Position numbers and translations under genes: made by a program
The notes under the pieces: model-generated
The model's database searches: none
What the model was told of the DNA's origin: nothing
Seen by the model: only the letters and a program-made list of their open reading frames with translations
Virus record (IMG/VR): IMGVR_UViG_3300047550_003367
Span: 1 to 21,081 of that record
Strand: one strand, 5' to 3'
Length of the DNA: 21,081 bases
From: a virus
Part shown: positions 7,006-12,210 of the stretch, one piece after another
Position numbering within the stretch: the first letter of the stretch is position 1
How the letters are laid out: each line of letters opens with the position of its first letter

Positions 7006-7058
7006 GGATGCCCATTTGGGGTCCATAACTATAAACTTGCTTAATAAGGAGTTACAAA
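7006..7058 (+). promoter_or_regulatory. hsp20 leader with ROSE-like RNA thermometer
   Basis: The predicted leader folds as two hairpins. The first starts at the predicted 5' end: GGAT (7006-7009) pairs with GTCC (7021-7024), G7010 bulges, and CCC (7011-7013) pairs with GGG (7018-7020). The second pairs AACTT (7034-7038) with GAGTT (7049-7053), bulges G7039, and pairs CTT (7040-7042) with AAG (7046-7048) around an AAT loop. All six bases of the Shine-Dalgarno AAGGAG (7046-7051) are then paired. The anti-Shine-Dalgarno contains TTGCT with a bulged G, matching the UYGCU signature of ROSE thermometers, which control bacterial small heat-shock genes. Seen: the pairing. Inferred: temperature control. 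Confidence 0.6.
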
Positions 7059-7502
7059 ATGACTAATATTACTACACTCGCATCCACATACGGACTCGAT
7101 CGCCTTCTACCAACAGCACTTGGTTTCGAGAATGCGTTCGCTGCTCTTGATAATGCGGCTCATCTACTTACAGCAACACAAACTGCATTTCCGCCAGTGA
7201 ACGTCATCAAGAAAGATGACTACAACTTTATTTTGGAATTAGCAGTTGCTGGCTACAAGCAAGATGAGATTGAAATCACTTCTGAGAGAAACTCTCTTAA
7301 AGTCACAGGCAAAAAAGCAGAAACAGACGAACGCAATTATCTTGTAAAGGGTATTGCTGGTCGTAAGTTCTCTCGCCAATTTGTTTTATCTGACACAGTT
7401 GTGGTTCGTGATGCGAATCTTGCTGATGGCATTCTTTCCATTGAATTGGAAAATGTCATTCCTGAAGAACAGAAACCTCGTAAGATTGAAATTAAAAAAT
7501 AA
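7059..7502 (+). CDS. hsp20: Small heat-shock protein Hsp20
   Basis: A 147-residue alpha-crystallin-type chaperone of the IbpA kind. A short N-terminal arm (residues 1-43) precedes the crystallin domain (about 44-133), which begins FPPVNVIKKDDY. The conserved strand is ADGILSIEL (122-130). The C-terminal IEI (143-145) fits the I-x-I anchor that docks between dimers. Such chaperones hold unfolding proteins in large oligomers without ATP. Hsp20 genes occur in several T4-like aquatic phages, where a role in virion assembly or in keeping infected cells alive has been suggested. It has its own late promoter and a leader that hides the Shine-Dalgarno. The stop overlaps the next ATG (TAATG). Confidence 0.93.
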   Translation: MTNITTLASTYGLDRLLPTALGFENAFAALDNAAHLLTATQTAFPPVNVIKKDDYNFILELAVAGYKQDEIEITSERNSLKVTGKKAETDERNYLVKGIAGRKFSRQFVLSDTVVVRDANLADGILSIELENVIPEEQKPRKIEIKK

Positions 7503-7612
7503 TGCAACCAATAGAAATCTTTATCTTACTTTTAATTGGTGTTTTTAGCATCGCATATTTCTTTAGAGATAAATCTAAAGATAAAGAAAAAGAAGATAAG
7601 TGGATTCTATAA
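7502..7612 (+). CDS. 36-residue single-helix membrane protein
   Basis: A small gene starting on the last base of the hsp20 stop codon (TAATG), so it is probably translated by re-initiation after Hsp20. The product has one hydrophobic helix (about residues 4-21, IEIFILLLIGVFSIAYFF) followed by a strongly charged tail rich in Lys, Asp and Glu, ending DKWIL. There is no separate Shine-Dalgarno. The clean helix plus charged tail and the tight coupling support a real gene. If transcribed from the late promoter it would be made with Hsp20. The function is unknown. Confidence 0.6.
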   Translation: MQPIEIFILLLIGVFSIAYFFRDKSKDKEKEDKWIL

Positions 7613-7627
7613 CCTGAGAACTATATT

Positions 7628-8107
7628 ATGATTCGTGATGAACTCTCGTGGGATGAATTGTTTATCTTACAGGCTGCTCTGATCGCTCAGAAAAGCAAGG
7701 ACCCGTCGACAAAGGTGGGATGTGTAATTGTTAATGATGATAATGTCATCTTGTCGACGGGTTTTAATGGATTCCCTCGCGGCATTGAAGAAGATTGGAA
7801 AGATCGTTGGAAGCGTCCAGAAAAGTATCACTGGGTTGAACACGCTGAACGCAACGCAATCTTCAATGCTGCTCGCGTTGGTGTTTCACTCAACAATTCA
7901 AGAGCATATCTAAACTGGGAACCAAAGCCATGCGCTGATTGTACACGCGCATTGATCCAAGCAGGTATCAAAGAAGTTATCGGACCAAATCGAAAGTTTA
8001 CTGGCGTTGGTGCTGGTGAACATTATTCGATAGATCATGCTGAACAAATGCTGCGCGAAGCAGGTGTTAAAATTCGAACTTGGGATATGCCAAAGGAGTT
8101 GTTATGA
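7628..8107 (+). CDS. cd: dCMP deaminase
   Basis: A 159-residue zinc-dependent deaminase with the family signatures. EHAERNA (71-77) gives the zinc ligand His72 and proton shuttle Glu74. PKPCADC (99-105) gives zinc ligands Cys102 and Cys105. The segment DPSTKVGCVI near the N-terminus is typical of deoxycytidylate deaminases, as is FNGFPRG. The enzyme turns dCMP into dUMP, the substrate for thymidylate synthesis, and complements the dUTPase two genes upstream. The T4 enzyme is longer (193 residues) and allosteric; this compact form lacks the extra zinc-binding insert of T4. It ends in ATGA, overlapping the next gene. Confidence 0.92.
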   Translation: MIRDELSWDELFILQAALIAQKSKDPSTKVGCVIVNDDNVILSTGFNGFPRGIEEDWKDRWKRPEKYHWVEHAERNAIFNAARVGVSLNNSRAYLNWEPKPCADCTRALIQAGIKEVIGPNRKFTGVGAGEHYSIDHAEQMLREAGVKIRTWDMPKELL

Positions 8108-8460
8108 CTACAGAACAAATAATCTGGACGTTTTCTGTCTGGGCTTTTTTAATTGGTACATGCTATTCATTGACAGGATGGCGCAAAGTGACATCATGCT
8201 ACAAAATGTGGTTTACAAAAGAATATTGGAAACCATATAATGTCGTTGAAGCAGCAAGTTGGTTCGCCAAAGCAATCATCATTGTCCCTGGGCTTGTATT
8301 TGGAATTCAAATCTGGTGGTTGTATTTCTTCGCAGCAGCAACCAGCCTGACATTGATTTGGGCATCAAATGAGAAATTGCTTCCGACGTTGGTCGGATTC
8401 AATACAATTTGGGTTTGGTTGGCTTGCGCTGTTATCGTTCAGAATCTCGTAAGTTATTGA
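8104..8460 (+). CDS. Multi-pass membrane protein
   Basis: A 118-residue protein with three or four hydrophobic segments: about residues 5-24, 57-75 (ASWFAKAIIIVPGLVFGI), 77-91 and 97-115. It is rich in Trp. The ATG at 8104 is preceded by AAAGGAG and overlaps the dCMP deaminase stop (ATGA), so it is chosen over an in-frame upstream ATG at 8080. Its last codons (Leu-Val-Ser-Tyr-stop) lie within the first copy of a 72-bp repeat and are identical to the end of an unrelated gene at 8742-8924. This suggests that its 3' end was replaced by recombination. The function is unknown. Confidence 0.75.
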   Translation: MTTEQIIWTFSVWAFLIGTCYSLTGWRKVTSCYKMWFTKEYWKPYNVVEAASWFAKAIIIVPGLVFGIQIWWLYFFAAATSLTLIWASNEKLLPTLVGFNTIWVWLACAVIVQNLVSY

Positions 8461-8517
8461 TTTCACAAGAGTTTTTTCTATTGCGTTTTTCTTGTAATAT
8501 GCTACAATTGCTGCATG
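8446..8517 (+). repeat. 72-bp promoter cassette, copy 1
   Basis: This block aligns without gaps to 8910-8981, with 57 of 72 bases identical. The first 20 bases, covering the end of the preceding gene (CTCGTAAGTTATTGA), are identical. It includes a T-run after a short CTC/GAG stem, a -35 and -10 pair and the ATG of the following gene. It resembles the mobile promoter plus stem-loop cassettes described for T4-type early regions, but the stem here is weak. Confidence 0.8.
8481..8508 (+). promoter_or_regulatory. Early sigma70-type promoter, leaderless, copy 1
   Basis: TTGCGT at 8481-8486, a 16-base spacer and TACAAT at 8503-8508 preceded by TGC (extended -10). The predicted transcription start, 7 bases past the -10, is A8515, which is the A of the next ATG. 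No Shine-Dalgarno lies between -10 and the ATG, so the message would be leaderless. It heads the run of small early genes from 8515 on. Confidence 0.65.
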
Positions 8518-8745
8518 ATACATGAAATTGAACGCTCAGCCGCAGCGTATAGGTCGGCTACAATCACCTCAATTAAAAGCCTGAAATTCGACGCAGTTAG
8601 ACTTGGGTTTGATTGGCCAACTGACCCAGACTATGACACAGCGCCACTGAGTGAATTATCAGCATTTCAATCTGAAGTGTTAGAATACATCATGGATAAT
8701 TGGGACAATTACACAGGTCCGTATCCTGCGGAGGACGACAAGTGA
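8515..8745 (+). CDS. Small acidic hypothetical protein, leaderless start
   Basis: A 76-residue acidic protein with no membrane segment. It ends DNYTGPYPAEDDK and contains several Tyr and Asp clusters (DWPTDPDYDT). The ATG at 8515 has no Shine-Dalgarno and coincides with the predicted transcription start. No other good start lies nearby, so translation from a leaderless mRNA is likely. It overlaps the next gene by 4 bases (GTGA). Position directly behind an early promoter suggests expression at once after infection, as for host-takeover or anti-defence proteins, but no family is recognised. Confidence 0.7.
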   Translation: MIHEIERSAAAYRSATITSIKSLKFDAVRLGFDWPTDPDYDTAPLSELSAFQSEVLEYIMDNWDNYTGPYPAEDDK

Positions 8746-8924
8746 GATTCGCACACTATATCGTGTCTGGGAATGACAAGTTTGGTGCTCGCCACACACT
8801 CTGGCATGTTGGAAATTACATGTACGAAATCGAGTGCCGCAGCACAGGCAACAAGATTCGCCTCTCTGACACCACTTTCGAACAGGCAAAACGTGTGTTC
8901 GAGAGCGTGCTCGTAAGTTATTGA
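8742..8924 (+). CDS. Small hypothetical protein, GTG start
   Basis: A 60-residue protein beginning MRFAHYIVSGNDKFG. The GTG at 8742 is chosen because GGAGG at 8730-8734 lies 7 bases upstream and it overlaps the previous stop by 4 bases. The pattern of alternating hydrophobic residues (HVGNYMYEIECRSTG) suggests a small beta-sheet protein, followed by a helix (TFEQAKRVFESVLVSY). Its last codons fall in the second copy of the 72-bp repeat, so the C-terminus LVSY is the same as that of the membrane protein at 8104. The function is unknown. Confidence 0.7.
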   Translation: MRFAHYIVSGNDKFGARHTLWHVGNYMYEIECRSTGNKIRLSDTTFEQAKRVFESVLVSY

Positions 8925-8981
8925 TTTCATTAGAGTTTTTACTATTGCCTTTTTCGGTGAAAACGCTATAATTGTCTTATG
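8910..8981 (+). repeat. 72-bp promoter cassette, copy 2
   Basis: The second copy of the 8446-8517 block. The 20 bases at its start are identical, the promoter region is less so. Here the stem is slightly better: CTC, a bulged G, then TAA pair with TTA-GAG (to 8935), followed by a T-run, which could work as a weak terminator for the upstream gene. Confidence 0.8.
8945..8972 (+). promoter_or_regulatory. Early sigma70-type promoter, leaderless, copy 2
   Basis: TTGCCT at 8945-8950, a 16-base spacer and a perfect TATAAT at 8967-8972. The predicted start is A8979, the A of the next ATG, exactly the same geometry as copy 1. There is no Shine-Dalgarno before the ATG. It should fire early using host RNA polymerase and read the run of small genes from 8979 on. 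Confidence 0.7.
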
Positions 8982-9245
8982 AAATATGAAAATGTTGTGA
9001 AAATTGGTGACGTCGTCAAGTCCCTTGACTTCGTTGGTGTTAATGACTGCTACATGGTCGGTCTCGTGACTGCCGTCCTCTCTGACGGCACGTTCCGCGC
9101 CAACACGATCAAGCGTGTGTGGCAGGGCAAGGTTGACAAGAGATTCCTGTCCGACACTTTCGTCGCTCCGCTCCCTGGTAATTCTTTCTTCGATGATCTC
9201 GCTGAAGCAAAGAATGCTGAGCCTCGCGTGCAGGTGGTTGCCTAA
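8979..9245 (+). CDS. Hypothetical protein, leaderless start
   Basis: An 88-residue protein beginning MKYENVVKIGDVVKSLDF. The strand-rich N-terminal half (VVKSLDFVG, CYMVGLVTAVLSDGTFRANT) looks like a small SH3-type or KOW-like barrel, inferred from hydrophobic spacing only. The ATG coincides with the predicted transcription start and has no Shine-Dalgarno. Its DNA is richer in G and C than neighbouring genes, with many GTC, CTC and GAC codons. The stop overlaps the next ATG (TAATG). No family is recognised. Confidence 0.7.
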   Translation: MKYENVVKIGDVVKSLDFVGVNDCYMVGLVTAVLSDGTFRANTIKRVWQGKVDKRFLSDTFVAPLPGNSFFDDLAEAKNAEPRVQVVA

Positions 9246-9475
9246 TGAAAACTCCATACTACGGAATGTTCTCGAAGCGTGGCAACGCGAAAGTCCAGAA
9301 GATCGTCGATGCTGCTCGCAAAGAGCGCATGCGGTGGCGTGATGTTGAACTCATGCTCTTGGAATTGTGCAAGGATAAAAAGTATCCTGAAGCGTGGGAC
9401 ACTGCGGTGCGTGATGCGGTCTACATCGAGTTGATGGAAACCAATGACTATGCTCTTTCTGGGAGGATTCTATAA
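9245..9475 (+). CDS. Small helical hypothetical protein
   Basis: A 76-residue, mostly helical basic protein (KVQKIVDAARKERMRWRDV, then a long helix ending SGRIL). It starts on the last base of the previous stop (TAATG) and its own stop overlaps the next ATG the same way, so it is read from the copy-2 early promoter. No known domain or membrane segment is seen. Confidence 0.7.
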   Translation: MKTPYYGMFSKRGNAKVQKIVDAARKERMRWRDVELMLLELCKDKKYPEAWDTAVRDAVYIELMETNDYALSGRIL

Positions 9476-9684
9476 TGCGTCTTGATCGTGGTCATGGCAG
9501 TCCGTATGATCGTGGTGCTGCCGATAGTTATTATCGTCGCGACTTTAATCCGCACTACTTCGTTGGTGACACTTATCGCTCGCAAGAAATCACTCTTGTC
9601 GTGATGACTGGCGATGAACTCGATGAGTATGCTCGTGGATACAAAGACAACGAAGCAGCGCAAAATTTCAAGGAGTGGGAGTGA
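9475..9684 (+). CDS. Conserved small phage protein (DRG-ADSYY type)
   Basis: A 69-residue protein with an N-terminal stretch rich in Arg, Gly and Tyr (YDRGAADSYYRRDFNPHYF) and an acidic C-terminus with TGDELDEYARGY. Small proteins with a DRGxADSYY-type N-terminus and an EL/EIxEYxxGY segment recur in many tailed phages and some bacteria, from memory. Their function is not known to me. GGAGG precedes the ATG, which overlaps the previous stop. Confidence 0.72.
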   Translation: MRLDRGHGSPYDRGAADSYYRRDFNPHYFVGDTYRSQEITLVVMTGDELDEYARGYKDNEAAQNFKEWE

Positions 9685-9685
9685 T

Positions 9686-9910
9686 ATGAAAACGCAAACT
9701 GAAACATTGTTGAGTGAAGCAATTGATTTGGTAAATGGTGTTGATCATGTTCTCGCGAACACGATGACACAGTATGATGTGAGCGCCAAAGATTGCTACA
9801 ATCTTGCCGAGAAACTTGAGCGTGCTTGTCATCTGCTCTTGGTGATTGGTGATCGCAAGACGCAGGAAGATTTAAATCGAATTCCGATTAACGAAGGAGT
9901 GCCGTTCTAA
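9686..9910 (+). CDS. Small helical hypothetical protein
   Basis: A 74-residue protein with two predicted helices (ETLLSEAIDLVNGVDHVLAN and CYNLAEKLERACHLLLVIG), resembling a small four-helix-bundle half or a dimeric helical hairpin. The ATG at 9686 follows a GGGAG site and begins 2 bases after the previous stop. An in-frame ATG at 9614 would overlap the previous gene by 71 bases and has no better site, so it is not used. No family is recognised. Confidence 0.7.
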   Translation: MKTQTETLLSEAIDLVNGVDHVLANTMTQYDVSAKDCYNLAEKLERACHLLLVIGDRKTQEDLNRIPINEGVPF

Positions 9911-10137
9911 TGGGATTTTTCAAGAATGTTGAGATTGATGTCATTGACATGTTTCACAGCGAAGGCATGAAGGAAACTGAGATTGCCACTTCGCTGGGAA
10001 TTTCTCTGACGCAGGTAAATGAAATTCTCGCAGCGTATGATCGCCGCGACGATGATGCTGACACTAATGAAATGGTCAGTTACGATGATCTTGAGTTTGA
10101 ACCAAATGATGCAGATTACAATTCGGAGCATTATTAA
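9910..10137 (+). CDS. Small helix-turn-helix protein, putative regulator
   Basis: A 75-residue protein. Residues about 10-43 (DVIDMFHSEGMKETEIATSLGIS and on to VNEILAAY) have the spacing of a helix-turn-helix unit like those in sigma region 4 or resolvase-type DNA-binding domains. A very acidic tail rich in Asp, Glu and Asn follows and ends YNSEHY. A basic HTH face plus an acidic tail would suit a DNA-binding protein that contacts another protein, for example host RNA polymerase, but this is inference. The ATG overlaps the previous stop by one base and an AAGGAG site precedes it. Confidence 0.68.
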   Translation: MGFFKNVEIDVIDMFHSEGMKETEIATSLGISLTQVNEILAAYDRRDDDADTNEMVSYDDLEFEPNDADYNSEHY

Positions 10138-10328
10138 TGAGCGCGAATCCAAATAACACCAAGCAAGCAGTAGAACATCTGCGTCAGTTACGCAAGATGG
10201 GTTATGCTGTTGTTGCATTCACACCTGAAGAATTGCGTGGTGCAGATCCCGATCATGTTGAGGATCGTCTCATTGAACTTGGTTGGGATGTGATTGACAA
10301 TCTTGCCACGGAGTCATACAATGAGTGA
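10137..10328 (+). CDS. Conserved small phage protein (AVVAFTPEEL type)
   Basis: A 63-residue acidic protein with the segment GYAVVAFTPEELRGADPDHVEDRLIELGWDVIDN, of which the AVVAFTPEEL and DRLIELGWDVI parts recur in small phage proteins, from memory. It is predicted as alpha/beta with no membrane segment. The start overlaps the previous stop (TAATG) and its 3' end overlaps the next gene by 8 bases. The function is unknown. Confidence 0.7.
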   Translation: MSANPNNTKQAVEHLRQLRKMGYAVVAFTPEELRGADPDHVEDRLIELGWDVIDNLATESYNE

Positions 10329-10434
10329 TCCATATGTTGCATGGGTTGTTGGTTGTCTTTGTGGTTTAGTTATGGGAATTCTTATTATGATTCCTGCAAA
10401 ACGAAAGGGAAGGTATTACTATGATGACAAATGA
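10321..10434 (+). CDS. 37-residue single-helix membrane protein
   Basis: A small gene with ATG at 10321 and TGA at 10432-10434. One hydrophobic helix (about residues 6-25, VAWVVGCLCGLVMGILIMIP) is followed by a basic and Tyr-rich tail (KRKGRYYYDDK), giving a predicted N-out, C-in topology. A GGAG-containing site (CACGGAG) lies just upstream. It overlaps both neighbours. Its length, single helix and basic tail resemble the other mini-membrane proteins in this block. The function is unknown. Confidence 0.6.
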   Translation: MSDPYVAWVVGCLCGLVMGILIMIPAKRKGRYYYDDK

Positions 10435-10645
10435 GTATCGTCGTTCTGTTCTTGCGCCAAGAGCAAGAGTTCCTTTCGATCCTAGTAACAAACAACACAT
10501 GCTTGATTTTGCTCGGTTTGTGAAGTATAATAGTTGGAGAGAAGGATGTTCATATTTTTTGGAAGATCCATACACTGACATCCCCTCGATGATTCGAGCC
10601 AAGATTGCTGATTACACTTTGTCTAAACTTGTGGAGAAAGTCTAA
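10421..10645 (+). CDS. Small hypothetical protein
   Basis: A 74-residue basic protein, with AVLAPRARVPFD-like N-terminus (RRSVLAPRARVPFDPSNKQH) and a helical remainder ending LSKLVEKV. It contains Trp and paired aromatic residues (CSYFLEDPYTD). An AAGG site precedes the ATGATG start; the second ATG at 10424 is an alternative. It overlaps the previous gene by 14 bases and its stop shares a base with the next ATG. No family is recognised. Confidence 0.65.
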   Translation: MMTNEYRRSVLAPRARVPFDPSNKQHMLDFARFVKYNSWREGCSYFLEDPYTDIPSMIRAKIADYTLSKLVEKV

Positions 10646-10806
10646 TGGAAACAATTATTTTGTTGATGTTTTTCTTGATTGTGTTCACGTCTGTTTCGTT
10701 TACATATATTTGGTATCAGATTCGACTGGCACAGAAAGATGTTCGGAAAGCCATCGATGCTTGTCGTGATGTAATTGTCTCTGCCAATACTGGAAGGTGG
10801 ATGTGA
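10645..10806 (+). CDS. 53-residue single-helix membrane protein
   Basis: ATG at 10645 overlaps the previous stop (TAATG) and is preceded by GGAG (10633-10636). The N-terminal helix (about residues 3-23, TIILLMFFLIVFTSVSFTYI) looks like a signal anchor. A basic amphipathic stretch follows (RLAQKDVRKAIDACRDVIV). The stop overlaps the next ATG (TGATG). It is one of three consecutive or near-consecutive mini-membrane proteins here. The function is unknown; phage proteins of this shape often act on the host envelope. Confidence 0.6.
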   Translation: METIILLMFFLIVFTSVSFTYIWYQIRLAQKDVRKAIDACRDVIVSANTGRWM

Positions 10807-10934
10807 TGAATGATTTGCTTGTAATTCTTTTGGTGTTGTTTGTTTTTAATACTGCAACTTTTGCATACTTGACTCACAAAGTTACTTCCTACTTGGATTG
10901 GAAGCGTCACTGGCGGGAGAGTCGCAATGTCTAA
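10806..10934 (+). CDS. 42-residue single-helix membrane protein
   Basis: ATG at 10806 shares a base with the previous stop; a GGTGG-like purine site (GGAAGGTGG) lies upstream. The helix (about residues 4-21, LLVILLVLFVFNTATFAY) is followed by a basic tail (DWKRHWRESRNV). It overlaps the next gene by 8 bases. The arrangement with the preceding gene suggests a pair of co-translated membrane peptides. The function is unknown. Confidence 0.58.
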   Translation: MNDLLVILLVLFVFNTATFAYLTHKVTSYLDWKRHWRESRNV

Positions 10935-11121
10935 TGGTGATTTCGAAGTAATGCCTTTGGGTACGATGGAAGAACTGCGCGTTCTTCGTCAATTTTCAAA
11001 TGATATGATTGACATTTCTCGTACTCTAGAAAATCCAGTTGAGAAATGGGAGAAGATGACTTTGTTAATTCGCGAATTTGAAAAGTTTTATGCGTATCAT
11101 ACAGAGAAGTATGTCCTATGA
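10927..11121 (+). CDS. Small hypothetical protein
   Basis: A 64-residue protein, mainly helical (MEELRVLRQFSNDMIDISR, then VEKWEKMTLLIREFEKFYAY). GGGAGAG lies 7-8 bases before the ATG at 10927. It overlaps the next start by 4 bases (ATGA). It is soluble by composition, with no signal or domain recognised. It belongs to the same run of coupled early genes. Confidence 0.68.
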   Translation: MSNGDFEVMPLGTMEELRVLRQFSNDMIDISRTLENPVEKWEKMTLLIREFEKFYAYHTEKYVL

Positions 11122-11438
11122 TGATTTATTGCGCTGCTCGGTTTAAGCCAAAGAAAAAGCGCAACGCAAGAGGTGTCGTGGCTCGGAAGTATTCTCGCTC
11201 AAGCGCAATCTTGGGTGTTGAGAAACTTCCGAGTCTTTCATATGGTCCACGTGTTGGCGCTGATACTGCTCGCTCATTGCAGTCACTTGACACCAATCTT
11301 GCATATACTGAAAAGCGTGAGAGTCTGAAGTATACTGGCACTCTTGTGAAAGGTATTGCAACGATGCATAAGTCGAATGCTGTGCCTGTGATTGACGAAG
11401 AGCAGATGAAAGATATATCGAGAATGCGTCGTGGGTAA
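11118..11438 (+). CDS. Conserved basic phage protein
   Basis: A 106-residue, strongly basic protein. The N-terminus is rich in Lys and Arg (FKPKKKRNARGVVARKYSR). The C-terminus contains LVKGIATMHKSNAVPVI and ends in SRMRRG. Proteins with a GIATMHKSNxVPV segment and a terminal MRR are common in tailed phages and in some phage-rich metagenomes, from memory; no function is established that I know of. The ATGATGA start overlaps the previous stop. The 3' end overlaps a zinc-ribbon mini-gene by 8 bases. Confidence 0.72.
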   Translation: MMIYCAARFKPKKKRNARGVVARKYSRSSAILGVEKLPSLSYGPRVGADTARSLQSLDTNLAYTEKRESLKYTGTLVKGIATMHKSNAVPVIDEEQMKDISRMRRG

Positions 11439-11571
11439 TCTTCTCTGTAAACTTGGATTTCATAAATGGGAGTCTATATATCGTAAGTCGAGATGCGAAT
11501 ACTATCTTCTTCCAATTCTTGTGTCAAAAACTTGCAAAAGATGTGGGAAGATCAAATATAAAGAGGAGTGA
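11431..11571 (+). CDS. Small zinc-ribbon-like protein (DUF1660-like)
   Basis: A 46-residue product from a GTG at 11431, beginning MGNLLCKLGFHKWESIY and carrying a second Cys pair near the end (CKRCGKIKYKEE). The LLCKLxxHKW start and the C-x2-C knuckle fit the DUF1660 family of small prophage and phage proteins, with Cys6, His11, Cys35 and Cys38 as possible zinc ligands. The ribosome binding site is weak, so the exact start is uncertain. It overlaps the previous gene by 8 bases and ends just before the next start. Confidence 0.6.
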   Translation: MGNLLCKLGFHKWESIYRKSRCEYYLLPILVSKTCKRCGKIKYKEE

Positions 11572-11576
11572 GAATC

Positions 11577-11990
11577 ATGCCTGTGAAATTTGAATACACT
11601 GGTAAGTTGAGTGATGGTCGTTATTTCGATACTGATTCAACGAAGAAAGTTACAATTGAACTTGATGACAATGATTTAAATGTCAACGAAATGCTTGAAG
11701 AGTTTATGAACTTTATGAAAGCAATCGGATATCATTTTGAATTAGGTGATCATCTTGAAGTTGTAAATGATTTCAAGAACAACAAAGATGAACTCAAACT
11801 AGACTTTTCTAAGTATGATCTTTCTGCAGAAATGAACAGTACAAATGAACAAGTTAAATTTGATATTCCAAAAATTGATGATATTAAATTTAATTTATCA
11901 CATTACCATGGGAATGTAGGATTTTACGAAGTGTCACAAACAGGAATGGACGGCACGTCTGATCCTGCCTATGGTGCAGTTCCACCATAA
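11577..11990 (+). CDS. Acidic hypothetical protein
   Basis: A 137-residue acidic protein with a strand-rich N-terminus (VKFEYTGKLSDGRYFDTDS, KVTIELDD). A helix (NEMLEEFMNFMKAIGYHF) and a low-complexity Asn- and Asp-rich region follow, ending YGAVPP. The ATG at 11577 has GAGGAG 8 bases upstream; a GTG at 11568 is in frame but lies within that site. No domain is recognised. The last gene in this run of hydrophilic early-type proteins before a cluster of mini-genes. Confidence 0.7.
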   Translation: MPVKFEYTGKLSDGRYFDTDSTKKVTIELDDNDLNVNEMLEEFMNFMKAIGYHFELGDHLEVVNDFKNNKDELKLDFSKYDLSAEMNSTNEQVKFDIPKIDDIKFNLSHYHGNVGFYEVSQTGMDGTSDPAYGAVPP

Positions 11991-12008
11991 AACATATTGA
12001 GGTAACAT

Positions 12009-12104
12009 ATGCCAGCCAAAGTAGGATTGAAAGGTCATGGTAAAGGTCGTTGTAAACTAGGTTCGAAGAAACGTAAAGCAAGGCGTAAGAATCGCAATGC
12101 TTGA
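12009..12104 (+). CDS. 31-residue highly basic protein
   Basis: ATG at 12009 has TGAGG 6 bases upstream and the frame runs to TGA at 12102-12104. The product has thirteen Lys or Arg residues, one His and no acidic residue (GHGKGRCKLGSKKRKARRK). Such composition fits a nucleic-acid-binding peptide or a ribosomal-protein-like tail. It overlaps the next mini-gene by 8 bases. A strong Shine-Dalgarno and biased composition support a real gene, although it is very short. Confidence 0.58.
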   Translation: MPAKVGLKGHGKGRCKLGSKKRKARRKNRNA

Positions 12105-12210
12105 TTTGTTTTTTGGTCTATTGCTCACAGGTGTGCTCTTCATTGGAATTATTTTTCTGGTGAAGTTCCTCTGTGAGGCATTAGCATGGCTTCATGAGAA
12201 AACAAAATGA
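12097..12210 (+). CDS. 37-residue single-helix membrane protein
   Basis: ATG at 12097 to TGA at 12208-12210. A long hydrophobic helix (about residues 4-24, LFFGLLLTGVLFIGIIFLV) is followed by an amphipathic tail (KFLCEALAWLHEKTK). It overlaps the basic peptide gene by 8 bases and the next gene by 4 (ATGA), so it fits the tightly coupled pattern of the block. The function is unknown. Confidence 0.58.
   Translation: MLDLFFGLLLTGVLFIGIIFLVKFLCEALAWLHEKTK

Noticed and set aside
7036-7044. MotA-box-like CTTGCTTAA upstream of hsp20
   Set aside because: The last positions depart from the T4 middle-promoter box and no TATAAT-like element follows at the needed distance. It coincides with the ROSE-like anti-Shine-Dalgarno, which explains the bases better.
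8709-9257. Long open frame on the minus strand
   Set aside because: It covers the antisense of several coupled plus-strand genes and the promoter cassette, and has no ribosome site or recognisable product.
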